Shown piece after piece: positions 25,596 through 33,221 of a DNA stretch of 64,000 nucleotides. Position 1 is the first letter of the stretch, and each line of letters begins with the position of its first letter. The stretch comes from DAOTVX01 sp034436015 (lineage in GTDB: Bacteria; Chloroflexota; Anaerolineae; Anaerolineales; Villigracilaceae): positions 1-64,000 of the forward strand of contig DAOTWG010000011.1 of the NCBI GenBank assembly GCA_034436015.1. The letters are read 5' to 3'. The notes beneath the pieces were generated by a model. That model was not told the DNA's origin and made no database searches. It saw only the letters and a list, made by a program, of their open reading frames with translations. A program made the translations under genes and the position numbers.

Positions 25596-26554
25596 ACAAG
25601 GCGAGAGTGAGACCTGCGAGAGGTGCGATTCAAGCGGCGCGCCAGCGTTGGGAACGGGTAGCCCGCGACGGCTTGTTTGCTCTGACGGGGCTCCCTCCTT
25701 TGCTGGTGGTAATCATTGCCGTTGTGTTGGCAGTGCGCGCCTGGCCGATTCTGGCGCAGAGCTCACTCTGGGAATTGTTAGGCGGACGCGTTTGGAAGCC
25801 CATGGCGGGTCAGTTCGGGTTTTTACCGTTCCTGGCCGGCACACTATGGGTGACGGCGGCGGCGTTGGTGTTCGCCGTTCCTCCCAGTCTGTTGACAGCG
25901 ATTTACCTCGCGGAATATGCCCGCCCGGTCACACGTGCTTTAATGAAACCTCTGCTGGATCTGCTGGCCGCGATTCCCTCCGTGGTCTATGGGGTGTGGG
26001 GCGTGGTCGCAATCGTGCCCTGGGTGCAGAACACGCTGGCTCCATTCTGCGAGAGGGTGTTGGGATTCTTTTCCCTCTTTCGTTCCGACAACCCGACCGG
26101 TTTCAGCATTATGGCCGGCGCGCTGGTACTGGCCGTTATGATTACCCCTTTCATGATCGCGGTGACTTACGAGGTCTTCCGTGCTGTTCCCGATGGGATG
26201 CGTCAAGCCTCGTTGGCGGTGGGCGCAACGCGGTGGCAGACGGTGCGCCATGTTGTGTTGCCCAAGGCGAGAGCGGGTGTTCTGGCCGGTATCGTACTCG
26301 GCCTCTCGCGCGCCTTAGGCGAGACAATGGCTGTTCTCATGGTGGTGGGAAATGTAGTTCGCGTGCCGCGTTCCCTGTTCGATCCCGCGTATCCGTTGCC
26401 AGCACTGATTGCCAACAATTACGGCGAGATGATGTCCATCCCGCTCTATGATTCGGCCTTGATGACCGCCGCGCTGATTCTTTTGGCGGTCGTCTTGACG
26501 TTTAATGTGGCCTCCAATCTTGTTTTGCGTCGCATCCAAGTGAGGGCGCTGTGA
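25592..26554 (+). CDS. pstC: Phosphate ABC transporter permease PstC
   Basis: This 320-residue inner membrane permease has about six helices and the BPD-type EAA loop near residue 210-230 (RQASLAVGATRWQTVRHVVLPKARAGV) followed by LGLSRALGETMAVLMVVGN, characteristic of PstC. It overlaps pstS by four bases at the start and pstA by four at the end, so translation is coupled. Confidence 0.93.
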   Translation: MNKARVRPARGAIQAARQRWERVARDGLFALTGLPPLLVVIIAVVLAVRAWPILAQSSLWELLGGRVWKPMAGQFGFLPFLAGTLWVTAAALVFAVPPSLLTAIYLAEYARPVTRALMKPLLDLLAAIPSVVYGVWGVVAIVPWVQNTLAPFCERVLGFFSLFRSDNPTGFSIMAGALVLAVMITPFMIAVTYEVFRAVPDGMRQASLAVGATRWQTVRHVVLPKARAGVLAGIVLGLSRALGETMAVLMVVGNVVRVPRSLFDPAYPLPALIANNYGEMMSIPLYDSALMTAALILLAVVLTFNVASNLVLRRIQVRAL

Positions 26555-27411
26555 AGAAACGCTGGCATTGGCGTCATGTGGAAGAGACCTTGTTTCAAGG
26601 GTTGATGTTGGGTTCCTTTACCCTTGTGGTCGGGAGCCTAGGGTTGATTCTCTGGACAGTGCTCGTCAAAGGCTTGCCGGCTCTTAATTGGGCAATGCTG
26701 ACACAGGTTCCTCAGGGCGGCTACTATCTGGGTAAAGAAGGCGGCATCTTGAACGCCATTCTCGGATCGTTGTACATGGCTGGCGGCGGGACATTGTTGG
26801 CTCTTCTTGTCAGTTTGCCGCTCTCGCTCTACCTGCAAACATACGTGCGCCGGTCGTCGTGGGGGCAATTTGTCCACCTGGGGCTGGATGTGCTCTGGGG
26901 CATTCCTTCCATTGTGTACGGTGCTTTCGGATTCATGGTTATGGTAGCAGTTGGTCTACGCGCTTCGCTGTTGGGAGGGATTCTCGTCTTGGCATTGCTC
27001 GAAATGCCTATCATGGCCCGCGCTATGGGCGAGGTGCTACAAATGATGCCGGAGGAACTGGAACAGGCTTCTTTCGCCTTGGGCGCAACCCGTTTCGAGA
27101 CAGCCTTGCGTGTAACCACCCGTCAGATGCTTCCCGGTATTCTGACAGCCATCTTGCTGGCCTTCGGCCGCGGGATCGGTGATGCGGCCTCGGTGTTGTT
27201 CACTGCCGGTTATACGGATCGCCTGCCGACCTCCCTGCTACGTCCGGCGGCCTCGCTCCCACTGGCGGTTTTTTTTCAGTTGAGCACGCCGTTCCCGCAA
27301 GTTCAACAGCGAGCCTATGCGGCGGCTCTGATCCTCACACTTATCGTGCTGCTCATTAGCCTGGGTTCGCGCTGGATGGCCGGCAAATTGAGCAAATACA
27401 TCATCCGCTAA
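26551..27411 (+). CDS. pstA: Phosphate ABC transporter permease PstA
   Basis: This 286-residue membrane permease partners with PstC. The EAA loop appears as EQASFALGATRFETALRVTTRQMLPGI and is followed by LLAFGRGIGDAASVLFTAGY, the PstA-type end. About six transmembrane helices are visible. It starts inside the last codons of pstC. Confidence 0.92.
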   Translation: MKKRWHWRHVEETLFQGLMLGSFTLVVGSLGLILWTVLVKGLPALNWAMLTQVPQGGYYLGKEGGILNAILGSLYMAGGGTLLALLVSLPLSLYLQTYVRRSSWGQFVHLGLDVLWGIPSIVYGAFGFMVMVAVGLRASLLGGILVLALLEMPIMARAMGEVLQMMPEELEQASFALGATRFETALRVTTRQMLPGILTAILLAFGRGIGDAASVLFTAGYTDRLPTSLLRPAASLPLAVFFQLSTPFPQVQQRAYAAALILTLIVLLISLGSRWMAGKLSKYIIR

Positions 27412-27423
27412 AGGGTATTTGGC

Positions 27424-28179
27424 ATGACGCCCCACATTCGCATTCGCAATTTAAGCGTCTGGTATGAGGGGAACCAGCCGGCGTTGCGCGAGGTAACGCT
27501 CGATATTCCGCGCAATCAGATTACCGTCATTATCGGTCCTTCTGGTTGCGGCAAGACCACCCTGCTCAAGAGTTTGAACCGTTTTCTGGAATTGAGCGAT
27601 GGAACGCATATTTCTGGGCAGGTGCTGATTGACGGGGAGGATATTTACGCTCCCGGCGTAGATGTGACGGAAATCCGCAAGAAAGTCGGGCTTCTGGCGC
27701 AGCATCCCTATCCTCTGCCTATGTCCATTTACGAGAATGTGGCCTATGGATTGCGTATTCATCGCTTGAGGACAGGACGCGAGCTAGACAGGGCTGTTCG
27801 CCATTATCTGGAAGCAGCCGGCCTGTGGGAGGAAGTCAAAAACCGCCTGCATCAACCTGCCAGCCGTCTATCCATTGGCCAGCAACAACGGCTTTGCCTG
27901 GCACGTGGACTGGCGGTGGAGCCGGAAATTCTGCTGGGGGATGAAGTTACCTCTGCGCTGGATCCCATCTCTGCCCAGCACATCGAGAGACGCTTGCTGG
28001 AACTCAAGCAGAACTATACCATCGTGCTCGTGACGCACATTCTACGTCAAGCCAAACGCCTGGCCGATTACGTGATCTTTATGTATATGGGCGAGGTTGT
28101 GGAGGTTGGGCCTGCGGCAGAAGTCTTCACAAACCCTCGTCAGGAAAGGACGCGGGCATATTTGGAGGGGCAATTCTAA
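27424..28179 (+). CDS. pstB: Phosphate ABC transporter ATP-binding protein
   Basis: This 251-residue ABC ATPase powers phosphate uptake. It has Walker A GPSGCGKTT at 38-46, Q-loop LLAQHPYPLPMSIYENVAYGLR (PstB-like), ABC signature LSIGQQQRLCLARGLA, Walker B ILLGDEVTSALDP and the H-loop VTHILRQAKR. The signature LSIGQQQ replaces LSGGQQQ, and Walker B reads LGDEVTSALDP where most PstB have MDEPTSALDP. No phoU follows; the operon ends at the hairpin downstream. Confidence 0.92.
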   Translation: MTPHIRIRNLSVWYEGNQPALREVTLDIPRNQITVIIGPSGCGKTTLLKSLNRFLELSDGTHISGQVLIDGEDIYAPGVDVTEIRKKVGLLAQHPYPLPMSIYENVAYGLRIHRLRTGRELDRAVRHYLEAAGLWEEVKNRLHQPASRLSIGQQQRLCLARGLAVEPEILLGDEVTSALDPISAQHIERRLLELKQNYTIVLVTHILRQAKRLADYVIFMYMGEVVEVGPAAEVFTNPRQERTRAYLEGQF

Positions 28180-28217
28180 AGGCGCTCTTCATGCGTCTGC
28201 TGTCTGCCAATGACTTC

Positions 28218-28255
28218 AGTCCCTGCCGTTCCCCCTCAGGGGAACGGCAGGGACT
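28218..28255. terminator. Strong hairpin between pstB and cysE
   Basis: A perfect 17-bp stem (AGTCCCTGCCGTTCCCC with its complement) closes on a 4-base loop. It lies in the 179-base gap between two convergent operons and most likely ends both. No long T run follows it on the plus strand. Confidence 0.8.
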
Positions 28256-28358
28256 CTTCCTAGAGATGCTGGTGCTTTGCTGTTTCTGCTGGCCCACAAG
28301 GGTGCAGGAAGGTGGGTTTTTTCCGATCCTTGCACAGGGCGCAGGGTAGGATATGTTT

Positions 28359-29117
28359 CTATATGGAAAAGTCTTCTTCGTGCCAAATACCCGCCTCGGG
28401 CGGGCGAATGCGTGGCACTGCCTCCAAGCGCGCGTTGAGGCGTTCTTCCAGGGCCTCCACACGTTTCAGGAGCGAACTCAGCGATACGCCGACGGGGTCA
28501 GGCAAGGCGGTATGGTTCAAGTCTGGCGCGTCGGTGGGGCGATGCGGTTGGCTGCGGGCGATGTTTTGTCCCGGTACTCCTACGACGACCGCATTTGGCG
28601 GCACGGGCTTGACCACGACAGCGTTTGCCCCAATGCGTGTATCGGCGCCGATGGTAATGGCGCCGAGCACCTTGGCGCCTGCGCCGATAACCACCCGGTC
28701 GCCGATGGTTGGGTGACGCTTGCCTTTGTTCAGGCTGGTTCCACCCAGCGTCACGCCGTGGTAGAGCGTCACGTTCTCGCCGATTTCGGTCGTTTCGCCA
28801 ATGACGACGCCCATGCCATGGTCAATGAACAGGCCAGGGCCGATCGTTGCTCCGGGGTGAATCTCGATGCCGGTCAGAGCGCGCACAAGATGGGATACCC
28901 AACGTCCCAACAATTTCAGGTCGTGTGTCCAGAGCCAGTGTGCCGCTCGATAGCCCCAGAGAGCGTGCAGGCCTGGGTAGCATAATAGCACTTCCAGAGC
29001 GTTGCGGGCAGCCGGGTCGCGTTCGAGCGCGGCGCGAATATCGCGTCGTAGCGTGTAAAATAACCCTTTCCTCGCTCTGGTTTTTGTCGTTTCGCCCAGA
29101 AGTGCATCGGTTGTCAT
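28359..29117 (-). CDS. cysE: Serine O-acetyltransferase
   Basis: This 252-residue enzyme acetylates serine with acetyl-CoA, the first step of cysteine synthesis. The N-terminal helical domain is followed by left-handed beta-helix hexapeptide repeats: HPGATIGPGLFIDHGMGVVI, GENVTLYHGVTLGG and DRVVIGAGAKVLGAITIGAD, with the catalytic His in IDHGMG. The C-terminal extension (about 190-252) is longer than in many homologs and ends acidic. It is the last gene of the minus-strand cysteine operon, 18 bases after cysK. Confidence 0.95.
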   Translation of the reverse strand: MTTDALLGETTKTRARKGLFYTLRRDIRAALERDPAARNALEVLLCYPGLHALWGYRAAHWLWTHDLKLLGRWVSHLVRALTGIEIHPGATIGPGLFIDHGMGVVIGETTEIGENVTLYHGVTLGGTSLNKGKRHPTIGDRVVIGAGAKVLGAITIGADTRIGANAVVVKPVPPNAVVVGVPGQNIARSQPHRPTDAPDLNHTALPDPVGVSLSSLLKRVEALEERLNARLEAVPRIRPPEAGIWHEEDFSI

Positions 29118-29135
29118 AGTAGGAAACTCCTTTTC

Positions 29136-30068
29136 TCAGTCTGCCAAGTCCTGGTACAGGGCAGTGCTCAGGTAGCGCTCGCCGAAGGATGGGATGATGA
29201 CCACGATCAACTTGCCGGCGTTTTCCGGCCGGGCGGCTACTTGCAGCGCGGCCCAGGTCGCCGCGCCGGACGAGATGCCGGCCAGCAGCCCTTCCTCGCG
29301 CGCCAGGCGGCGGGCGATTTCCATGGCGTCCTCGTCGGTCACGCGAATCACCTCATCGTAGATGCTCGTATTGAGAATGTCTGGGACAAAGCCGGCGCCA
29401 ATGCCTTGAATTTTGTGTGTTCCCTTCTGACCGCCGGAGAGCACAGGCGAGGCATCCGGTTCCACCGCAATGGCGCGGAAGGATGGCTTGCGCGCTTTGA
29501 TCACTTCCCCAACACCGGTGATCGTGCCGCCTGTTCCCACGCCAGCGACCAAAATATCCACTTTGCCGTCGGTATCGCGCCAGATCTCCTCGGCGGTCGT
29601 GCGGCGATGGATTTCTGGATTGGCAGGATTCTTGAATTGCTGGGGCATAAAGTAGCGCGGGTCTGAGGCGGCTAACTCTTCAGCCTTGCGGATTGCGCCG
29701 GACATGCCTTCGCTACCCGGCGTGAGTATTAATTCTGCGCCATAGGCGCGCAGAAGCATCCGTCGCTCGCGGCTCATGGTATCGGGCATGGTCAATACGC
29801 AGCGATAGCCGCGCGCCGCGCAGACCATCGCCAGGGCAATGCCTGTGTTACCGCTGGTTGGCTCTAGGATAATTGTATCTGGGCCAATGAGACCAGCCTC
29901 CTCCGCGGCCTTGATCATGGAAAACCCAATGCGATCCTTTACACTATGGGCTGGGTTGAAAAATTCCAGTTTGGCAACGACTTCTGCTTGGAGTCCGGCT
30001 GTCAACCGGTTGAGGCGGACAAGAGGGGTATTGCCGATCAGTTCCGTTATATCAGAGGCGATTTTCAT
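29136..30068 (-). CDS. cysK: Cysteine synthase (O-acetylserine sulfhydrylase)
   Basis: This 310-residue PLP enzyme makes cysteine from O-acetylserine and sulfide. The PLP Lys44 lies in NPAHSVKDRIGFSMI. The substrate loop TSGNTGIALA sits near 71-80, and VGTGGTITGVGEVIK is the phosphate-binding GTGGT loop. ISSGAATWAALQVA contains the Ser contacting the PLP ring. Its ATG overlaps the stop of the thioredoxin-like gene upstream. Confidence 0.96.
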   Translation of the reverse strand: MKIASDITELIGNTPLVRLNRLTAGLQAEVVAKLEFFNPAHSVKDRIGFSMIKAAEEAGLIGPDTIILEPTSGNTGIALAMVCAARGYRCVLTMPDTMSRERRMLLRAYGAELILTPGSEGMSGAIRKAEELAASDPRYFMPQQFKNPANPEIHRRTTAEEIWRDTDGKVDILVAGVGTGGTITGVGEVIKARKPSFRAIAVEPDASPVLSGGQKGTHKIQGIGAGFVPDILNTSIYDEVIRVTDEDAMEIARRLAREEGLLAGISSGAATWAALQVAARPENAGKLIVVIIPSFGERYLSTALYQDLAD

Positions 30069-30484
30069 TACAGCAGCTCCTCGACTTGTAAGTGTAGTTT
30101 TTTGGCGCTAGTCAAGCCGTGATTGACCCGACGGGGACGTCCGGTTGAATCAAGCACGAAAATAGTGGGCAGGCTCAAAACTCCCCAGGCTTTGGCAATG
30201 GCCGGGTGGTGATTGACATCGATCTCTAGCACTTGTATCTTTTCCATCAAGGTTGCTTTCAGTTGCTCAATGGCTGGCCTTTGGAAGGAATGACACGGCT
30301 TACAGCCGGGAGCTGTGAAGTAGACCAAGGCAACTTGGCCTTTCTGATAACCCGGTAGATTTCCGGTTTGCCGGCCAGCGCGCTTGATGAGCAAGCGGCT
30401 GGTTAACAAGTATGCCAGCCAACTCAGGCTAAACACGACGAAGCCAACGGTAAGACGCAAAAGAACCATCTCTGGGTCAATCAT
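30068..30484 (-). CDS. Membrane-anchored thioredoxin-like protein
   Basis: This 138-residue protein has an N-terminal membrane helix (about 8-30) and a thioredoxin domain with the redox motif C61-K-P-C64 in FTAPGCKPCHSFQ, plus the cis-Pro segment SLPTIFVLDSTGRP. It should exchange disulfides, probably on the side of the membrane reached by the C-terminus. Its position between a DUF4395 gene and cysK suggests a job in sulfur reduction or transfer linked to cysteine formation; that is inference. Confidence 0.88.
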   Translation of the reverse strand: MIDPEMVLLRLTVGFVVFSLSWLAYLLTSRLLIKRAGRQTGNLPGYQKGQVALVYFTAPGCKPCHSFQRPAIEQLKATLMEKIQVLEIDVNHHPAIAKAWGVLSLPTIFVLDSTGRPRRVNHGLTSAKKLHLQVEELL

Positions 30485-30487
30485 CCT

Positions 30488-30961
30488 TCATTCCCTCCGT
30501 GGACGGAAGCCGGGCGAGACGCCTGGCGGCGGCTGGCGATGAAAGCCAGGCACGTTCCAGCGCGCCAACCAGTAATAGACGAAACAACCGGCGCAAAAGC
30601 CAACGGCGAGATTCAACAAGGCCAACAGAATGACCAACCAGACCAATATCCAACCCGCCGTTGGCGCAAACCGGGAGGATAGTATGCCTCCAATCAACAA
30701 CATCGTTCCACCGAGTCCTTGGGCAAAGCGATGCGGCTCCGCGTGATCTGCGATGACTTGTGGCCTGATAACCTTATGCAACAAGGAATGGTAGAGGAAG
30801 CCAAAAGCAGGTTTGCCAAAAAGTGTGCCGATTAGCATGAAAACGGCTGTTGCGATCACTAGCCATGGCTGATTGAAGACAAAAGCCAACACGCTCAATG
30901 ACACGATCATGGCTTGATTGACTTTGAGGGCTGCATGGTCAACGGGTCGTAGGTCTCCCAT
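30488..30961 (-). CDS. DUF4395 membrane protein
   Basis: This 157-residue protein shows three or four hydrophobic segments, an N-terminal VDHAALKVNQAMI and the C-terminal LLNLAVGFCAGCFVYYWLA with the paired cysteines (FCxGC) typical of DUF4395. GGAGG stands six bases before the ATG. Its function is unknown; homologs are often next to thioredoxin or thiosulfate/rhodanese genes. As first gene of this cysteine operon it may help import or reduce a sulfur compound, with the CxxC-like pair as redox site. Confidence 0.87.
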   Translation of the reverse strand: MGDLRPVDHAALKVNQAMIVSLSVLAFVFNQPWLVIATAVFMLIGTLFGKPAFGFLYHSLLHKVIRPQVIADHAEPHRFAQGLGGTMLLIGGILSSRFAPTAGWILVWLVILLALLNLAVGFCAGCFVYYWLARWNVPGFHRQPPPGVSPGFRPRRE

Positions 30962-31009
30962 ATTGTTCCTCCGGAATTACGACAACGATCCAGCCGATAG
31001 GAAAACAAA

Positions 31010-31072
31010 AGGACGGCGCGCAACACGCCATGCGAACAGAGAATGGGTTCGCGGGGTTGAGCCTGCCGTCCT
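31010..31072 (-). terminator. Attenuator terminator in the cysteine operon leader
   Basis: On the minus strand, AGGACGGC (31065-31072) pairs with GCCGTCCT (31010-31017). An inner GCGAAC/GUUCGC hairpin lies within, and a TTTTGTTTT tract (31001-31010) follows directly. It lies between the leader peptide and the DUF4395 start, the position expected for a regulated terminator. A 9-bp outer helix (CAGCCGATA at 31078-31086 with TATCGGCTG at 30991-30999) could compete with it or enclose it. Confidence 0.7.
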
Positions 31073-31100
31073 GCGGTTATCGGCTGAATTCTACTTGACC

Positions 31101-31126
31101 GAGGCGGAGGCTACGAACCCCGCCTC
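31101..31126 (-). repeat. Leader hairpin overlapping the end of the leader peptide
   Basis: GAGGCGG and CCGCCTC form a 7-bp stem. The peptide stop codon TAG falls in its loop region. The loop base run GGGTTCG is complementary to CGAACCC inside the terminator hairpin, so alternative pairing between the two structures is possible. Confidence 0.6.
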
Positions 31127-31146
31127 AGACATGTGCAAAGAGACAT
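31111..31146 (-). CDS. Short leader peptide with two Cys codons
   Basis: This is an 11-codon reading frame, MSLCTCLRRGS, followed by TAG. GGAG stands five bases before the ATG, an ideal ribosome site. Two of the eleven codons are Cys (TGC, TGT), in front of an operon for cysteine synthesis, and the frame runs into a hairpin that precedes a terminator. This is the classic layout of an amino acid attenuation peptide: a ribosome slowed at Cys codons when Cys-tRNA is scarce would change downstream folding. It is too short for similarity evidence, so the call rests on layout. Confidence 0.6.
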   Translation of the reverse strand: MSLCTCLRRGS

Positions 31147-31182
31147 ACTTGCTCCAAGATATTTATGATTATTTTCATGTTT

Positions 31183-31210
31183 ATTATATAATACTTTTTC
31201 CAATTGTCAA
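31183..31210 (-). promoter_or_regulatory. Promoter of the cysteine operon
   Basis: Reading the minus strand, consensus TTGACA (31205-31210) and consensus TATAAT (31183-31188) are separated by 16 bases. Transcription should begin near 31176, giving a leader of about 215 bases before DUF4395. The leader (30962-31176) and the typA upstream region (31211-31412) fill the longest gene-poor gap in the window. Confidence 0.9.
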
Positions 31211-31369
31211 GAGAGAGAGGCTCCCGTGTTTGTGACACAAACGCTAGGCGAGTTCGGTTAACTTTCCCTGACCGTACTCTCGGCTTGCCGACAGGCAAAA
31301 GGGAGCGCCGCCCCTATCAAGACTTCACCAAGTTCTGGCCGATCGCGCTTTCAGCCGTACTCGTTATGA

Positions 31370-31375
31370 TATACT
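31370..31375 (+). promoter_or_regulatory. Probable -10 element upstream of typA
   Basis: TATACT (31370-31375), preceded by TATGAT, lies about 37 bases before the typA start. The -35 region is poor. In the rest of 31211-31369 I see only a short TTGCC/GGCAA hairpin near 31290. Confidence 0.35.
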
Positions 31376-31412
31376 TTCGCTGGGCTAGAAATTCGCCGAC
31401 CGGGAACGTGTG

Positions 31413-33212
31413 ATGACTGCTAACATACGCAACTTCTGTATCATTGCTCATGTGGATCACGGGAAATCCACACTTGCCGACCGTCTGCTTCAGTTGACCG
31501 GCACGCTTTCCGAGCGCGAGATGACCGATCAGGTGCTCGATAGCATGGATTTAGAACGCGAGAAAGGCGTGACGATTAAGGCTTCGGCGGTTCGTATGCA
31601 TTACACGGCCAGAGATGGACAGACGTATGAGTTGAATTTGATTGATACACCCGGTCATGTAGACTTCAGTTACGAGGTCTCGCGTGCGCTTCAGGCCTGT
31701 GAAGGGGCGTTGCTGGTGGTGGATGCTAGTCAGGGCATTGAAGCCCAAACCCTGGCTAATCTATATGCTGCGCTGGAGGCCGACTTGGTCATTGTCCCGG
31801 TCATTAACAAGATTGACTTGGTCTCTGCGCGTCCAGATGAGGTAGCGGAAGATATTGGCAGTTTACTCGGTGTTCCGCCGCAGGAGGTGATTCGCATTTC
31901 GGCGAAGGAGGGAGTGAACATCCAGGCTGTGCTGGAGGCGATTGTCGCGAACGTCCCGTCGCCGCGCGGCAATCGTGAGGCGCCGTTGCGCGCTCTGGTC
32001 TTCGACTCGCATTACGATTCCTACAAGGGCGTTATCGCCTATGTGCGCGTGGTAGACGGCGAGTTGCGCGTGAGCGATAGCTTGCACTTGATGTCAAGCG
32101 GCGTGGACGTGAAACCGGTGGAAGTGGGTATTTTTGCTCCAGCCTTGCAACCGACCGGTTCACTTTCTGCAGGAGAAGTGGGGTATATTGCCACTGGCCT
32201 GAAGACGGTGCGTGAGGCGCGCGTAGGGGATACCATTACGAATACCTTGTGTCCTGCCACAGAGCCCTTGCCCGGCTTCCGCCATCCCAAGCCTATGGTT
32301 TTTGCCGGAATCTATCCTTCCGAAGCCGATGATTATCAAGACCTGCGCGAGGCGTTGGAGAAATTGCAGTTGAACGATGCCTCGCTTGTCTATCAACCGG
32401 AGACATCACAGGCGCTAGGCTATGGGTTCCGCGCCGGCTTTTTAGGTCTCTTTCACATGGAGATTATCCAGGAGCGGTTGGAACGCGAATATGATCTGGA
32501 TGTGGTCTTCACCGCGCCGACTGTGGCCTACGAAGTCTTATGGCGCGATGGAACGGCGCAGATGGTCAGTTCGCCGGCGGAGTTGCCTGAGGAAAGTGAC
32601 ATCGTGGAGATTCGCGAACCCTGGGTAAACATTGAAATCATCACCCCCCTCGAATATTATGGCGCCATCATGGACCTGGTCACCAAACGACGTGGTGAGT
32701 TCAAGGGCCAGGATTATCCGGCGCCGCACCGTGTGCAACTGCATTACCAAATTCCTCTTTCTGAAATCATGGTTGATTTCTTCGATGAACTGAAGTCGCG
32801 CACGCGCGGCTACGCCTCGCTGGATTATCAGTTCGCGGAATACCGACCGGACGATTTGCAAAAACTGGAGATTCTTGTCAACGGCGAACCGGTTGATGCG
32901 CTGGCAACCATTGTGCATCGGAAAGACGCTTACCATAAGGGGCAACGCATGATCACCAAACTCAAGGAACTGATTCCGCGCCAGCTGTTTGAGGTGGCCA
33001 TTCAGGCGTCGGCCGGTGGGCGCGTCATCAGTCGTGCCAATGTCAAGCCGCTGCGCAAGGATGTCCTCGCGAAATGTTACGGCGGGGATATTACCCGCAA
33101 AAAGAAACTGCTCGAGAAACAGAAGCGAGGGAAAAAGCGTATGAAAAGGATAGGCAATGTGGAAGTGCCGCAGGAAGCATTTATGGCCGTATTACGCCTC
33201 GAAGAGGAATAG
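31413..33212 (+). CDS. typA: Ribosome-associated GTPase BipA/TypA
   Basis: This 599-residue translational GTPase is related to EF-G and involved in ribosome assembly and stress adaptation. Family motifs: G1 AHVDHGKSTLADRLL near 11-25, switch I region EREKGVTIKAS, DTPGHVDFSYEV, and VINKIDL. The C-terminal BipA-specific part includes YHKGQRMITKLKELIPRQLFEVAIQA and ends in the basic segment KKKLLEKQKRGKKRMKRIGNVEVPQEAFMAVL. I took the ATG at 31413, directly after an in-frame GTG. Confidence 0.96.
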   Translation: MTANIRNFCIIAHVDHGKSTLADRLLQLTGTLSEREMTDQVLDSMDLEREKGVTIKASAVRMHYTARDGQTYELNLIDTPGHVDFSYEVSRALQACEGALLVVDASQGIEAQTLANLYAALEADLVIVPVINKIDLVSARPDEVAEDIGSLLGVPPQEVIRISAKEGVNIQAVLEAIVANVPSPRGNREAPLRALVFDSHYDSYKGVIAYVRVVDGELRVSDSLHLMSSGVDVKPVEVGIFAPALQPTGSLSAGEVGYIATGLKTVREARVGDTITNTLCPATEPLPGFRHPKPMVFAGIYPSEADDYQDLREALEKLQLNDASLVYQPETSQALGYGFRAGFLGLFHMEIIQERLEREYDLDVVFTAPTVAYEVLWRDGTAQMVSSPAELPEESDIVEIREPWVNIEIITPLEYYGAIMDLVTKRRGEFKGQDYPAPHRVQLHYQIPLSEIMVDFFDELKSRTRGYASLDYQFAEYRPDDLQKLEILVNGEPVDALATIVHRKDAYHKGQRMITKLKELIPRQLFEVAIQASAGGRVISRANVKPLRKDVLAKCYGGDITRKKKLLEKQKRGKKRMKRIGNVEVPQEAFMAVLRLEEE

Positions 33213-33221
33213 GAGGCGCGT

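Noticed and set aside
30962..31176. SAM, T-box or cobalamin riboswitch in the cysteine operon leader
   Set aside because: None of the conserved cores (S-box GAGGG/ACCGGC, T-box UGGNACCGCG, B12-box) is present; the peptide-hairpin-terminator layout fits attenuation better.
31125..31178. Alternative 17-codon leader frame starting at 31178
   Set aside because: Its ATG lies at the predicted transcription start without a ribosome site and it has only one Cys codon; the frame starting at 31146 is better supported.
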